Assembly: GCA_013001055.1 (NCBI GenBank)
Contig: JABDNH010000011.1
Span: forward strand, 1-64,000
Origin: Sphingomonas sp.
GTDB taxonomy: Bacteria > Pseudomonadota > Alphaproteobacteria > Sphingomonadales > Sphingomonadaceae
Direction: 5' to 3'
Length of the DNA stretch: 64,000 bases
Below the pieces are notes generated by a model. That model was not told where the DNA came from. It saw only the letters and a list, made by a program, of their open reading frames with translations, and did no database searches. The translations under genes and the position numbers were made by a program. Shown piece after piece: positions 40,606 to 50,300 of this stretch (position 1 is its first letter; each line of letters begins with the position of its first letter).

Positions 40606-40632
40606 GCTCTTTTCACAGGCAAAAAAAACCGG

Positions 40633-40664
40633 CGGGCGTTCCGAGCAATCGGGGCGCCCGTTTT
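40633..40664 (+). terminator. Rho-independent terminator after sdhA
   Basis: GGGCGTTCCGA (40634-40644) pairs along its whole length with TCGGGGCGCCC (40649-40659), counting two G-T pairs, around a GCAA loop. A short T-run follows. It ends the sdhCDA transcript. Confidence 0.8.
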
Positions 40665-40769
40665 GATGTGTCGCGCAGCCCGACTTGACGACCAACCGTT
40701 TGTTTCTGTAGACGAGTCGTTGAAACGAGGCTTTTTTACGACTAGCTGATTGCGGAAAGGAACGGGGTC

Positions 40770-42161
40770 ATGGCTTGGCCAGGTGGTACTGGAGGGCGCA
40801 CGCCTGGAGGCAAGCTCGGGATTACAATCCTCATCGGCCTATTGCTTGCCATTCCACTCTTTACCGTCTGGGCACTTGTATATGACCGCCAGAGCCAGTC
40901 GGAGACCGCACAGGCCTCGATCACCGATGGCTGGGGCGACGAGCAGGTTCTTTCGGGACCGCTTCTTATCGTCCCCTACACCGATGTGATCGAGGAGCAG
41001 ATCCAAGAGAACGGTGTGACGAGGACGGTTCGCCGCTCGGTGCGCAGCCACCTGACCCTCTCGCCTGAATTGGCGGAGGTCGAAACGACGCTCGACCCAA
41101 ATCGGCGCAAGCGGTCGATCTATGAAGCGATCGTCTACGAGACCGCGATCGAGGGACAATCAAGATTTGTACTGGTCGACGACTTCGAACGGTATGATAT
41201 TACCCCGGATCAAGTGGACTGGGATGAGGCGCAATTGCAGTTCGGCATACGCGATCCGCGCGGGCTTACGGGCAATCCAACCGTCACGATCGGCGGTGAG
41301 ACAACCAGCCTCAAGCCGGGTCGCGGTACCGGGGGTGGGCAGGGCTTCTTTGCCTATATCGACGCTTCCCAAATTCTCGAAGGTCCCTTGGTCGCCAGCT
41401 ACAGCTATACGCTGCGCGGCGCCGAAAGGATGGCGTTGCTGGCCGATGCAGGGTCCACCCGCTGGACGGTGCGCTCGAGCTGGCCGCACCCCAGCTTCAC
41501 TGGCGCGTTCCTGCCAAACGATCCGGACATCAGCGATCGAGGATTCTCGGCGACATACGAGATCGGCAACCTCGCTTTGGGTCGCACCTTGATGACCGAG
41601 GGCGAAAAGAAGCCCGACCTCGATGCAGCAATCTTGGCTACCGGAAACGCCATGGTGCGCGAGGGAATTGCAGCCCACGCACAGGCGGCCGTGGTCAACC
41701 TGATCGATCCGGTCGACCTCTATTCGCGCGTCGATCGTGCTGCCAAGTACGGCTTCCTCCACATTGGATTCACCTTTCTTGCGCTGCTGATGTTCGACGT
41801 TGTCGGAGGCAAGCGGATCAGTGCGGTTGCCTACCTCCTTGTCGGAGCGGCGCTGGTGCTGTTCTTCGTGCTGCTCCTGGCCTTTGCCGAAGTGATCGGG
41901 TTCGCCGCGGCCTACCTACTGGCGTCCGCGGCAATCGCGGGATTGGTGACGCTTTATACCAAGGCGGTGTTGAGGGGATGGAGACCGGCATTAATCGTCG
42001 GCGGGTTGCTGGCGGCCCTCTATGCAGCGCTCTATGTCCTGCTCGGGCTGGAAAATCTGAGCCTGTTGATCGGATCGCTGATGCTGTTCGCTGCGCTTGC
42101 CGCGGTGATGTACGCGACCCGGAATCTCGATTGGGGCCACGCCGACCCGGCCCCGGAATAG
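40770..42161 (+). CDS. creD: CreD-like inner membrane protein
   Basis: A 463-residue membrane protein. One N-terminal helix (ITILIGLLLAIPLFTVWALV) is followed by a large periplasmic part with the family motifs DGWGDEQVLSGPLLIVPY and SSWPHPSFTGAFLP, then VDLYSRVDRAAKYGFLHIGF leading into about six C-terminal helices. CreD in E. coli belongs to the CreBC regulon and affects envelope stress and colicin or beta-lactam sensitivity; creB and creC are not seen here. Confidence 0.9.
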   Translation: MAWPGGTGGRTPGGKLGITILIGLLLAIPLFTVWALVYDRQSQSETAQASITDGWGDEQVLSGPLLIVPYTDVIEEQIQENGVTRTVRRSVRSHLTLSPELAEVETTLDPNRRKRSIYEAIVYETAIEGQSRFVLVDDFERYDITPDQVDWDEAQLQFGIRDPRGLTGNPTVTIGGETTSLKPGRGTGGGQGFFAYIDASQILEGPLVASYSYTLRGAERMALLADAGSTRWTVRSSWPHPSFTGAFLPNDPDISDRGFSATYEIGNLALGRTLMTEGEKKPDLDAAILATGNAMVREGIAAHAQAAVVNLIDPVDLYSRVDRAAKYGFLHIGFTFLALLMFDVVGGKRISAVAYLLVGAALVLFFVLLLAFAEVIGFAAAYLLASAAIAGLVTLYTKAVLRGWRPALIVGGLLAALYAALYVLLGLENLSLLIGSLMLFAALAAVMYATRNLDWGHADPAPE

Positions 42162-42210
42162 GCCCAAGAAATACCTAGATAAGGACATGGGGAGCGGCTA
42201 CCCATTTCGC

Positions 42211-43086
42211 ATGTCCGACAAGCACAAACCATCCGATCCGGTCTTTGCCTCGTCAAAGTCCGACGCCACCGCCGCCAGCCATGTCACGTCCTCGCCGCAA
42301 ACCGAAAGCGAAGCCTACAAGCTCGCCTTCCAGGATCACGAGTTCCTGCTGCGCGACGATCTTCGGCCCGTGCGTTTCCAGCTCGAGCTATTGAAGCCCG
42401 AACTGTTGATGAACGAGGCGAAAATCAGATCCCTGTTCGTCATGTATGGCAGCGCGCGCGTTCCCGAACCGGCCAAGGCGCAGGAATTGCTCGAAAAGGC
42501 CGAGACCGAGTATGAGCGCAAGGTCGCCGAGCGGCTGGCCGCCAAGTCGAAATATTATGACGAGGCCCGCAAGTTGGCGCGCATCGCAAGCACCTATCCA
42601 ATCGACGAAGATGGCTGGCGCCATTTCGTGGTGACGTCAGGTGGTGGACCAAGCTTCATGGAAGCGGCCAATCGCGGTGCCCATGACGAAGGCAAGGAAT
42701 CGATCGGGCTCAACATCGTGCTGCCGCACGAACAGCTGCCGAACACCTTTATCACTCCGGAGCTGAGTTTCCAGTTCCACTATTTCGCGCTGCGCAAGAT
42801 GCACTTCCTGATGCGCGCGCGCGCGGTCGCGGTTTTCCCGGGCGGGTTCGGCACGTTCGATGAACTTTTCGAACTGCTGACCCTCGTCCAGACCGGCAAG
42901 GTTCGCCCCATGCCCATCCTGCTGTTCGGCAAGGAAGAATTCTGGGACCGCGTCGTTGATCTCGATGCACTGGCGCTGGAAGGGACGATTTCAAGGCACG
43001 ATCTCGATCTCATCACCTGGTGCGAGACGGCCGAGGAGGCCTGGGCAAAAGTCTGCGAGGTCTACGAGGTAGACGACCACTACTAG
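42211..43086 (+). CDS. LOG-family (TIGR00730-like) Rossmann-fold protein
   Basis: A 291-residue member of the LOG/lysine-decarboxylase-like group. The signature VTSGGGPSFMEAANRGA is followed by PHEQLPN and the defining PGGFGTFDELFELLTLVQTGK. LOG enzymes release cytokinin-like nucleobases from nucleotides; the bacterial role is often nucleotide pool clean-up. The N-terminal 100 residues (RDDLRPVRFQLELLKPE) mark the longer alphaproteobacterial form. The start at 42211 (MSDKHKPSDP) fits the family; an ATG at 42187 is the alternative, and its ribosome site is too close. Confidence 0.85.
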   Translation: MSDKHKPSDPVFASSKSDATAASHVTSSPQTESEAYKLAFQDHEFLLRDDLRPVRFQLELLKPELLMNEAKIRSLFVMYGSARVPEPAKAQELLEKAETEYERKVAERLAAKSKYYDEARKLARIASTYPIDEDGWRHFVVTSGGGPSFMEAANRGAHDEGKESIGLNIVLPHEQLPNTFITPELSFQFHYFALRKMHFLMRARAVAVFPGGFGTFDELFELLTLVQTGKVRPMPILLFGKEEFWDRVVDLDALALEGTISRHDLDLITWCETAEEAWAKVCEVYEVDDHY

Positions 43087-43090
43087 TCGG

Positions 43091-43570
43091 TCAGCCGCGC
43101 TTGCCCTTGCCGATGGCCGCTTCGCGCTCGGCGATCGCGGCCTTGGCGAATTGTTCGGGGCCTACGTCTATCGCCGCGGCGATGGCGTCCCACTCGAGAT
43201 CATCTTCGTGCTGGAAGCGGATGCAGCTCTTGCCCATGTCCAGCTTCTTGCCGGCCTTCTCATGGGCATCGAGCAGCGCCTGTTTGCGTTGCTCGTTCAT
43301 ATAGGCGCACATGATGTAGAGCCCGATATGCTTCTTCTGCGCGGCAAGCGCGGCGAACATTAGCGGCTTCTTGTTGTAGGTAGGCCCCGAAATTGAAAGT
43401 GGGACCTCCCATGTCGGGAAGCCCCACGTCATGTTTTCGTCATAGCCATCGGGGACCAGGCCCCGCATTTTGTCGACCAGCACGCGAAATGTCTCGCGAC
43501 GCTTATCGTCCACGCTATCGATATAAGCGGCGACGCTCGGTGAGTTCCGATCGCCCGCCGACTGCATCAT
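43091..43570 (-). CDS. DUF1801 (YdhG-like) protein
   Basis: A 159-residue small soluble protein. It has the DUF1801 layout: VAAYIDSVDDKRRETFRVL, DENMTWGFPTW, the strand PLMFAALAAQKKHIGLYIM, and a C-terminal helical region with KSCIRFQHEDDLEWDAIAA. Function unknown. The start overlaps the stop of the cytochrome c gene (ATGA), so it is coupled to it. Confidence 0.85.
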   Translation of the reverse strand: MMQSAGDRNSPSVAAYIDSVDDKRRETFRVLVDKMRGLVPDGYDENMTWGFPTWEVPLSISGPTYNKKPLMFAALAAQKKHIGLYIMCAYMNEQRKQALLDAHEKAGKKLDMGKSCIRFQHEDDLEWDAIAAAIDVGPEQFAKAAIAEREAAIGKGKRG

Positions 43571-44259
43571 TGCCCCTCGGGGACGTCCACGCCGCCGGCA
43601 TCGCCGGTGCCCTCGACCTCGTCTTCGCTGAGCTCGACATTGGTATCTTCGGCCGTCTGGGCCTCACCGTCGGCAGCGGCATCTTCGGCTTCGGCCTCAT
43701 CCTCGCTCACTGGCGGCGGCGGGGGCGGGATCGCGATGCCCGAGCCCATCTGGTTCATGTAGAGCATGATGTCGGCGCGATCCTGTGGGTCAGGCAGGCC
43801 GGCAAAGCTCATCTTGGTGCCGGGCGCGAAGTTCGAAGGCTTCTTGAGCCACTCGCTCATATTGTCCCAGTCCCAGTTGCCGCCCTTGCCGGCGAGCGCA
43901 TCCGAATAGCTGTATCCGGCATGACCGGCGATCGGGTTGCCCATCGTGTTGTAAAGGCCTGGACCGATTCCGTTGGTACCGCCCTGGTTGATCGCATGGC
44001 AGGCCTGGCACTTGGCGAACTGCGATTCGCCGCGCGTAGCGTCGCCCTGCGCCAGATAGAAGGCGATCGGCTGTTCGGCTTCCGCAGTGGCATCCGGGAC
44101 GGACGCATCTGCGACATAAGACGGGCAATAGCCGTCGCCCGCCGTGCAGCTGTCGAAATCGTCGTCATGGAAGATCTCGCCGGTAAAAAGAGCGGCACCA
44201 AGAGCGATGATGCCGGCAAAAAGTGCCCAGCCGGCGATGGTGTTTTTGCGGTCGTCCAT
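43567..44259 (-). CDS. Membrane-anchored cytochrome c
   Basis: A 230-residue class I cytochrome c. An uncleaved N-terminal helix (TIAGWALFAGIIALGAALFT) anchors it. The heme site is KCQACH at about residue 85, with the distal methionine in GTKMSFAGL. After the domain comes a proline stretch (IPPPPPPV) and an acidic tail. The layout resembles CycM, which carries electrons from bc1 to the terminal oxidase. Two additional cysteines (SCTAGDGYC) lie between anchor and domain and may form a disulfide. Confidence 0.9.
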   Translation of the reverse strand: MDDRKNTIAGWALFAGIIALGAALFTGEIFHDDDFDSCTAGDGYCPSYVADASVPDATAEAEQPIAFYLAQGDATRGESQFAKCQACHAINQGGTNGIGPGLYNTMGNPIAGHAGYSYSDALAGKGGNWDWDNMSEWLKKPSNFAPGTKMSFAGLPDPQDRADIMLYMNQMGSGIAIPPPPPPVSEDEAEAEDAAADGEAQTAEDTNVELSEDEVEGTGDAGGVDVPEGQ

Positions 44260-44313
44260 GAATCCCCGTCCGTAAAATGCGTTGCCGCCCTTTAGGGCGA
44301 TGGGTTGAAAGGT

Positions 44314-45333
44314 TCAAGCGATGAGCGCAGCTTCTCGTTCCAAGGCACGCCAAGCCTCTATAGCCTTGACGTAAAGCGTAGGTAGCCCTGCCGCGTCGAG
44401 ATGGGAGATCGGCTGCCACCAGCCTTCCATCTCGTCGGGGGGCGTAGCGCGCGATTCAAGGCGCAGCGTGAGCGCGAAATGGGTGAAGACGTGGCGCACC
44501 GCGAGCGATCCAGCTTGCACCGGCGGGCCGTCCTGCCAGTCGCTACCGGGAAGCGCGGCCATGCCGCCGAGTAGCCCTTTGCCAGGGCGGCGCACCAGGA
44601 AGATTGCCTCGTCCTGCTCGATGATCCACGCGGTGCCGTGCCGTTCGGGCCTGTCCTTTTTGGCGGGTTTGGGCGGATATGCTTCGGGCGTGCCCGAGGC
44701 GTGGGCCTTGCAGACAGCAGCCAGCGGGCATTGGTCGCAGCGCGGAGCCTTGGGACGGCAGATGGTGGCGCCGAGGTCCATGAGCGCCTGCGCGATATCG
44801 CCCGCGTGGCCGTCAGCGAAAAGATCGGCGGCAAGCGCGCGGATTTTCGGCCGGACGTTTTTGATCGGACGAGGGATCGCGTGGAGGCGCGCGACGATGC
44901 GCTCGACATTGGTATCCACGACCGTGGCGGTTTCGCCAAAGGCAATCGAGGCGATGGCGGCGGCTGTGTAATCCCCGATGCCGGGGAGCGCACGCAGCCT
45001 TGCTTCCGTATTCGGGAAGCCGCCCAGCGCAGCGACTTGTTTAGCGCAGAGGTGGAGATTGCGGGCGCGGGCGTAATAGCCAAGCCCTGCCCACTCGGCG
45101 AGCACCTCTTCCAATGGTGCAGCGGCGAGATCGTCGACCGTGGGCCAACGCTCGAGAAAGCGCCAGTAGCGCGGAGTCACCGTGGCGACGGTCGTCTGTT
45201 GCAGCATGATCTCGCTCAGCCACACCTTGTAGGGATCGGGTGTCTTGTCGCTTCCGGGCGGCGTACGCCACGGCAGATCCCTCGCCGTTCGACGATAATG
45301 ATCGAGCAGTCGGGGAATCGCGGTAGCAGGCAC
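44314..45333 (-). CDS. mutY: Adenine DNA glycosylase MutY
   Basis: Removes adenine mispaired with 8-oxoguanine. The 339-residue protein has SEIMLQQTTVATV with the catalytic region, the helix-hairpin-helix LPGIGDYTAAAI, the catalytic aspartate in VVDTNVERI, and a 4Fe-4S site CRPKAPRCDQCPLAAVC (C-x6-C-x2-C-x5-C). The C-terminal 110 residues form the MutT-like 8-oxoG recognition domain. Translation starts at GTG (45333): the open frame upstream has no family similarity and overlaps dciA. It is divergent from dciA with 27 bases between starts. Confidence 0.95.
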   Translation of the reverse strand: MPATAIPRLLDHYRRTARDLPWRTPPGSDKTPDPYKVWLSEIMLQQTTVATVTPRYWRFLERWPTVDDLAAAPLEEVLAEWAGLGYYARARNLHLCAKQVAALGGFPNTEARLRALPGIGDYTAAAIASIAFGETATVVDTNVERIVARLHAIPRPIKNVRPKIRALAADLFADGHAGDIAQALMDLGATICRPKAPRCDQCPLAAVCKAHASGTPEAYPPKPAKKDRPERHGTAWIIEQDEAIFLVRRPGKGLLGGMAALPGSDWQDGPPVQAGSLAVRHVFTHFALTLRLESRATPPDEMEGWWQPISHLDAAGLPTLYVKAIEAWRALEREAALIA

Positions 45334-45360
45334 GCCCCTGCTATGGCATGAGGGCCGCCT

Positions 45361-45939
45361 ATGGCAAAGACGCCCTATCGTCCCGGCTCGCGCAAGAACC
45401 ACGATCCAGACAAGCGGATCGGGAAGGTGCGGCGTGCGGGCGACCTTGTCGGCAAGATTGGCGGCGCCAGCTTCAAACGCTTCGGCTTCGTTCAGGGCGC
45501 GATCGTGCATCGCTGGCCTGAAATCGTCGGCGAGAATTATGCCAAGGTGAGCGTGCCCGAATCGATCAAGTTCCCGCAAGGACGCAGGACTGGCGGAACG
45601 CTGACCCTGCTGGTCGAGGGCGCACATGCGCCGCTCATGCAGCATATGGCGCCGCTGATCATCGACAAGGTCAACGCTTTTTTCGGGCACGGTGCGATCG
45701 CCAAGCTGGTCTATCGGCAAGGCCGCGTCCCCAAGCCCGAAAAGCGCGTCGAGCGCCCCGGCCCCAAGCCGGTGCCCAAGGAGCTGGGCGAGGGGCTTCG
45801 CGAGGTGGCCGATCCCGAACTTCGCGCCGTGCTTGAATCGCTGGCCGGTGCTATCGAAGGCTCGCAAGGCGGGCCCGTCATCCCTAAGGTCGGCAAATTG
45901 ACCGACCCCATTACCAAACGGAGCGAAAATGATTCGTGA
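45361..45939 (+). CDS. DUF721 domain protein (DciA-like)
   Basis: A 192-residue protein with the DUF721 domain at about 30-125: SFKRFGFVQGAIVHRWPEIVG and GTLTLLVEGAHAPLMQHMAP. DciA proteins act as loaders of the replicative helicase in bacteria without DnaC. The C-terminal extension is polar and probably unfolded. The basic N-terminus (KTPYRPGSRKNHD) is typical for sphingomonads. The DsbA-like gene starts within its last codons (11-base overlap). Confidence 0.8.
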   Translation: MAKTPYRPGSRKNHDPDKRIGKVRRAGDLVGKIGGASFKRFGFVQGAIVHRWPEIVGENYAKVSVPESIKFPQGRRTGGTLTLLVEGAHAPLMQHMAPLIIDKVNAFFGHGAIAKLVYRQGRVPKPEKRVERPGPKPVPKELGEGLREVADPELRAVLESLAGAIEGSQGGPVIPKVGKLTDPITKRSENDS

Positions 45940-46690
45940 AGCAATTCTGAGCGCCAGCGTGCTGGCACTGGCAGCCTGCGGCGGCGCGGAAAATGGCGGC
46001 GAGATTGCCGGCCCTGACGAACCCATCGAAGCGGTGGAAGCGCCCGAAGGATCGACTTGGAGCGAGGTCGTCACCAAGACCGATGCCGGTGGCTATCTGA
46101 TGGGCAACCCCGATGCCCCGGTCAAAATGATCGAATTTTCCAGTCTGACCTGCCCAACCTGCGCGCGTTTCGAAGCCGAAGGCATGCCGGTCTTGAAGGA
46201 AAAATATATCGATAGTGGCCGCGTGAGTCTTGAATATCGCAACTTCGTTCGCGATCCGCTGGACATCACGGCAGCGATCATCGCGCGTTGCGGCAGCGAT
46301 GCCAGTTTCTTCCCGCTGACCGAAGCACTGTTTGCAAACCAGCAGCAGTGGGCGAGCCAGGGCATGCAGAACCTGCAGGCGCAGGCGGCGCAGATCGAGC
46401 AGCTTGCGCCGGATCAGCGCTTCAACGCGATTGCCGAGGCCGCGGGCCTCAAGACGTTCGCGGCGCAGCGCGGCCTACCTACGGCGCAGACCGAAGCCTG
46501 TCTTTCGGATCCGGCAAACGCGACGATGCTGACCACGATGCAGACCGAATCCTCGCAGGATTTCGACGTCAGCGGGACGCCGACCTTCATCATCAACGGA
46601 TCGAAGGTGCAGAACGCGGCCGTCTGGGCGCAGCTTGAACCGGTGCTGGCCATCGCGGTCGGCGAACCGCTGCCCGAAGATAGCGAATGA
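45929..46690 (+). CDS. DsbA-like thiol oxidoreductase, lipoprotein (CPTC)
   Basis: A 253-residue thioredoxin-fold protein of the DsbA/thioredoxin_4 group. The signal MIREAILSASVLALAACGG has an LAAC lipobox, so it is anchored in the membrane. The redox site is SSLTCPTCARFE and the cis-proline loop SGTPTFII. An inserted helical domain lies between them. It probably forms disulfides in exported proteins, with DsbB (59118-59621) as a possible electron acceptor. The next gene is its paralogue and is coupled (ATGA). Confidence 0.88.
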   Translation: MIREAILSASVLALAACGGAENGGEIAGPDEPIEAVEAPEGSTWSEVVTKTDAGGYLMGNPDAPVKMIEFSSLTCPTCARFEAEGMPVLKEKYIDSGRVSLEYRNFVRDPLDITAAIIARCGSDASFFPLTEALFANQQQWASQGMQNLQAQAAQIEQLAPDQRFNAIAEAAGLKTFAAQRGLPTAQTEACLSDPANATMLTTMQTESSQDFDVSGTPTFIINGSKVQNAAVWAQLEPVLAIAVGEPLPEDSE

Positions 46691-47358
46691 TCCGGCTGCT
46701 CTTGGCGCTGGCGGCGGCGATGCTCGTCGCCGCGCCCTCCTTCGCGCAGGATGGTACCTGGTCGCAGACGCGCGCCGTCACCGATGCAAGCGGCTATGCA
46801 ATGGGCAACCCGCAAGCGCCGGTGCACCTGGTTGAATATGTGTCGATCACTTGCCCGCACTGCGCGCATTTCATGGCCGAGGCGATGGAGCCGCTGGTCG
46901 CCGACTATGTCGACACCGGAAAAGTCTATTTCGAAATCCGCAATTTCATTCGCGATCCCGCCGATCTTGCGGGCGCGATGATGGCGCGGTGCAGTGGCAC
47001 GGAAGGTTTCTTCAGCATGACCGACACGCTGCTTGCCAACCAGCAAAGCTGGCTTGGCGCGCTGCAGGCAAAACCGGCCAACGAATTGAACACGCTGCTC
47101 CAGACCGAAGGGCTTGAGGGCATTGTCACGGTATCGGGAATGGCAGCGTTGGCCGAAGCTGAAGGGCTCGATCCCGCCACCCGCGTGCAATGCCTTTCGG
47201 GCCAGCCGCATGTCGATCAGCTGATCAACATGACGCAGGTTGCACGCCAGGAGCACGGCGTTCGCGGTACGCCGTCATTTCTGGTGAATGACGTCTTGGT
47301 TAGCGCCCATGACTGGGCTAGCCTCAAACCCTTGTTGGATGCCGCATCAGCTGAGTAG
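46687..47358 (+). CDS. DsbA-like thiol oxidoreductase, soluble (CPHC)
   Basis: A 223-residue paralogue of the preceding protein. It has a cleavable signal peptide ending in PSFAQD, the active site SITCPHCAHFM (CPHC as in E. coli DsbA), and RGTPSFLV as the cis-proline loop. Shared segments with the upstream protein include GYAMGNPQAPVHLVEY and NFIRDPADLAGAMMARC. It overlaps the upstream stop by four bases. smc follows after 24 bases. Confidence 0.9.
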   Translation: MIRLLLALAAAMLVAAPSFAQDGTWSQTRAVTDASGYAMGNPQAPVHLVEYVSITCPHCAHFMAEAMEPLVADYVDTGKVYFEIRNFIRDPADLAGAMMARCSGTEGFFSMTDTLLANQQSWLGALQAKPANELNTLLQTEGLEGIVTVSGMAALAEAEGLDPATRVQCLSGQPHVDQLINMTQVARQEHGVRGTPSFLVNDVLVSAHDWASLKPLLDAASAE

Positions 47359-47382
47359 CGATTCGCGGCGGGGGAGAATGGC

Positions 47383-50300
47383 TTGCAGTTTCGCCGCCTG
47401 AAACTCAGCGGCTTCAAGAGCTTCGTCGAACCGGCCGAATTGCGTATCGAGCCGGGGCTTACCGGGGTCGTGGGCCCCAATGGCTGTGGCAAATCCAACC
47501 TGCTCGAAGCAATCCGCTGGGTAATGGGCGAAGGCTCGCCCAAATCCCTGCGCGGCGGCGGCATGGAAGACGTGATCTTCGCGGGCACCGAAACACGCCC
47601 TGCACGAGATTTCGCCGAAGTGTCGCTGCTGATCGAGCGCGACCGGGAAGCGGGCGAAGAAGCGGGCGAGAACGAAGTCACTCGACGGATAGAACGCGGC
47701 GCAGGGTCGGCCTACCGCATGAACGGGCGCGATGTTCGCGCCAAGGACGTCAGCCTGCTTTTTGCCGATGCGGCAACGGGTGCGCATAGCCCTGCGCTCG
47801 TCAGCCAGGGCAAGATCGGGCAGGTCATTTCGGCCAAGCCGCAACAGCGCCGCCAGATGCTCGAAGAAGCAGCCGGAATCGCGGGTCTCCATCGCCGCCG
47901 TAAGGATGCCGAACAGAAACTCCGCCAGGCGGAAACCAATCTGGAACGGCTGGATCATCTGCTTGGCGAACAGGCGGCGCGCGCTGCGGCATTGAAACGG
48001 CAGGCGCGCGCAGCCGAGCGCTATCGCAAGCTGTCCGAAGAGATAAAGGTCGCCGAAGCGCGCCTTCTCGTATCGCAGTGGCAGGATGCCGAACGCATGG
48101 CCAAGGCAGCGCGCGAAGAAGCGGAGAAGGCCAAGGGGCGCACGAGCGAACTCAGCGATGCCCGGACCAGAGCACAAGAGGCCCAGGTCATGGCCGCCAA
48201 GGCATTGGCAACGGCGCGCGACGATACCGTGAATGCGCGCTCTGCCGGCCAGGAAATGGCCCACCGCTTGGCGACCGCGCGCGCCGAGCATGACGCGACC
48301 AGGCGGCGGATCGACGAGCTTGACGCGGCCTACGCGGCATTGGCCGCGGAGACTGCGCGCGAAGAGTCGCTCAAGGAGGATGCTGCCAAGGCGATCGCGG
48401 CGCTTGGTGGCGAACGCGAACGGCTGGAGAAGCGGATCGAGGCCAGCGAGGCCTCCGCGGGCGAGATGGCCGAAGCCCTCGGCGCGGCCGAGAGCAAGGC
48501 GAGCGATGCGGAAGCGGCGCTAGCGGCGTTGGTGGCGCGCGATGCGGCGATGCGGGCCGAGCGGCGTGTCGCCGATGCGGCGTTGGAGAGCGCGGAGGCG
48601 CAGCTGGCGCGTATCACGGCCGATCTTCAACGCATTGACGAGCTGGCGGGGGACCTTGGCGACGGGGGCGAGGAACAGGCTCAGCTGAAGACGGCCGAGA
48701 AAGCTGGGGCGGACGCCGAAAATGAAGCCAAGGCGGCCGAGGCCGCGATGGCGCGCGCCGAGCGCGAGCGTCTGGCGGCAGTCGAGGCGCGCGACGAAGC
48801 GCAAAGCGCGCTGGCGGCGGCCAAGGCAGAACTGGCGGCAGCAAATAGCGAACTCGAGGCCTTGTCACGCGCGCTCGATCAGGGTGGCAAGGGCGCCATT
48901 GCGGGTCTCAAGGCCGCGCCGGGGTTCGAGCAGGCGCTGGCCGCGGCGCTGGGCGACGACATCGAAGCCGAAATTGGCGGTGACGGGCCGCGGCGCTGGG
49001 ACATGCCGACCAGCGGAGACGATCCCAAGCTGCCCGAGGGTACGATGCCGCTCGCCGCGCGGGTGCAAGCGCCCGCCGAGTTGAAGCGTCGCCTTGCGAT
49101 GGTTGGCGTGGCCGACCGCGACACGGGGCAAAAGCTCGCCGCGGGCCAGCGGATCGTGACGCGCGACGGTACGATGCGGCGCTGGGACGGCTTTACCGTG
49201 CGCGGTGCGGGCGCTGCCGCGGCTGAGCGGCTGATACGAATCAATCGCAAGGATGCGCTGGGGCGTGAGCTGCCGGGTCTTGAAAAGGCCGTGGCGGCGG
49301 CCGAGACGGCGTTGACCGCAGCTTCGGGCGATGTGGAAGCGCAGCGTCGTGCGGGCGAAGAAGCGCGTAGCGCGCTTGCGGAGGCCGAGAGAAAGGGCCG
49401 CGAGGCAGGCCGCCAGGCCGATGCCGCACGCGTGGCGATCGAGCGATTGGCGAGCCGCCGCGAAACGATCGACCAGCGTCGCGACGAGCTCAAGCCACTC
49501 TTGAAGACCGCGAAGGAAGCGGTGGCAGAGGCCGATGAGGCGATGAAGAAATTGCCCGACAGCGCCAAATTGGAAGCTGAGCTTGACGAGGCACGGACTG
49601 CGGCCAACGCGGCTGGGCAGGCCGTGGCCGAACAACGCGCCGCAGCGGCGACCCGCCAACGCGAATTGCAGGCGGCGCGGGAACGTCATGCCGCCGCGGG
49701 TAAGGAAATGGCAGACTGGCGCGCGCGTGCGCGAGATGCCGAGAAGCGTCTGGAAGAGACTGCCGAACGTGCGGAGCGGCAGGCACAAGAGCGCGCCGCG
49801 CTGCGCGAAAAGCCGGCCCAATTGCGCGACGCCATTGCCAGGCTGGAGGCCGAAAGCGGTGAGGGCGATGCGGCGATTGCGAAGGCTGCGGCGATCGAGG
49901 AGCAGGCGCGCGAGGCGTTGACCAGGGCCGAAACGGTCCTTGCCGACGCCGCTGAAGCCTTTGCCTCCGCGCGCGAGCGGCGTGCTGCCGCGCTGGCGCG
50001 GGCGGAAGCGGCAGAAGAACGGCGCGGCGATGTGTCGCGGCACTGCCAGGAACGGTTCGACCGTGCGCCGGGCGCGCTTCCTGCACTCTTCGATTTTTCT
50101 GCAGATGACCTGAAAGATGTCCGGGCGGAGAAAGCCGACCACGACCGACTGGTCGCGGATCGCGAACGGATCGGGCCGGTCAACCTCGTCGCCGAGCAGG
50201 AATTGAAGGAGCTGGAGGAAAACCAGCTCGCCAATGCCGAAGAGCGCGACGAGCTCGGCGAAGCGATCAGTCGCTTGCGCGGTTCGATCGGCCATCTCAA

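Noticed and set aside
45334-46077. N-terminal extension of mutY
   Set aside because: The frame stays open upstream through dciA and the DsbA-like gene on the other strand, but the extra residues resemble nothing in MutY; GTG at 45333 fits the family start.
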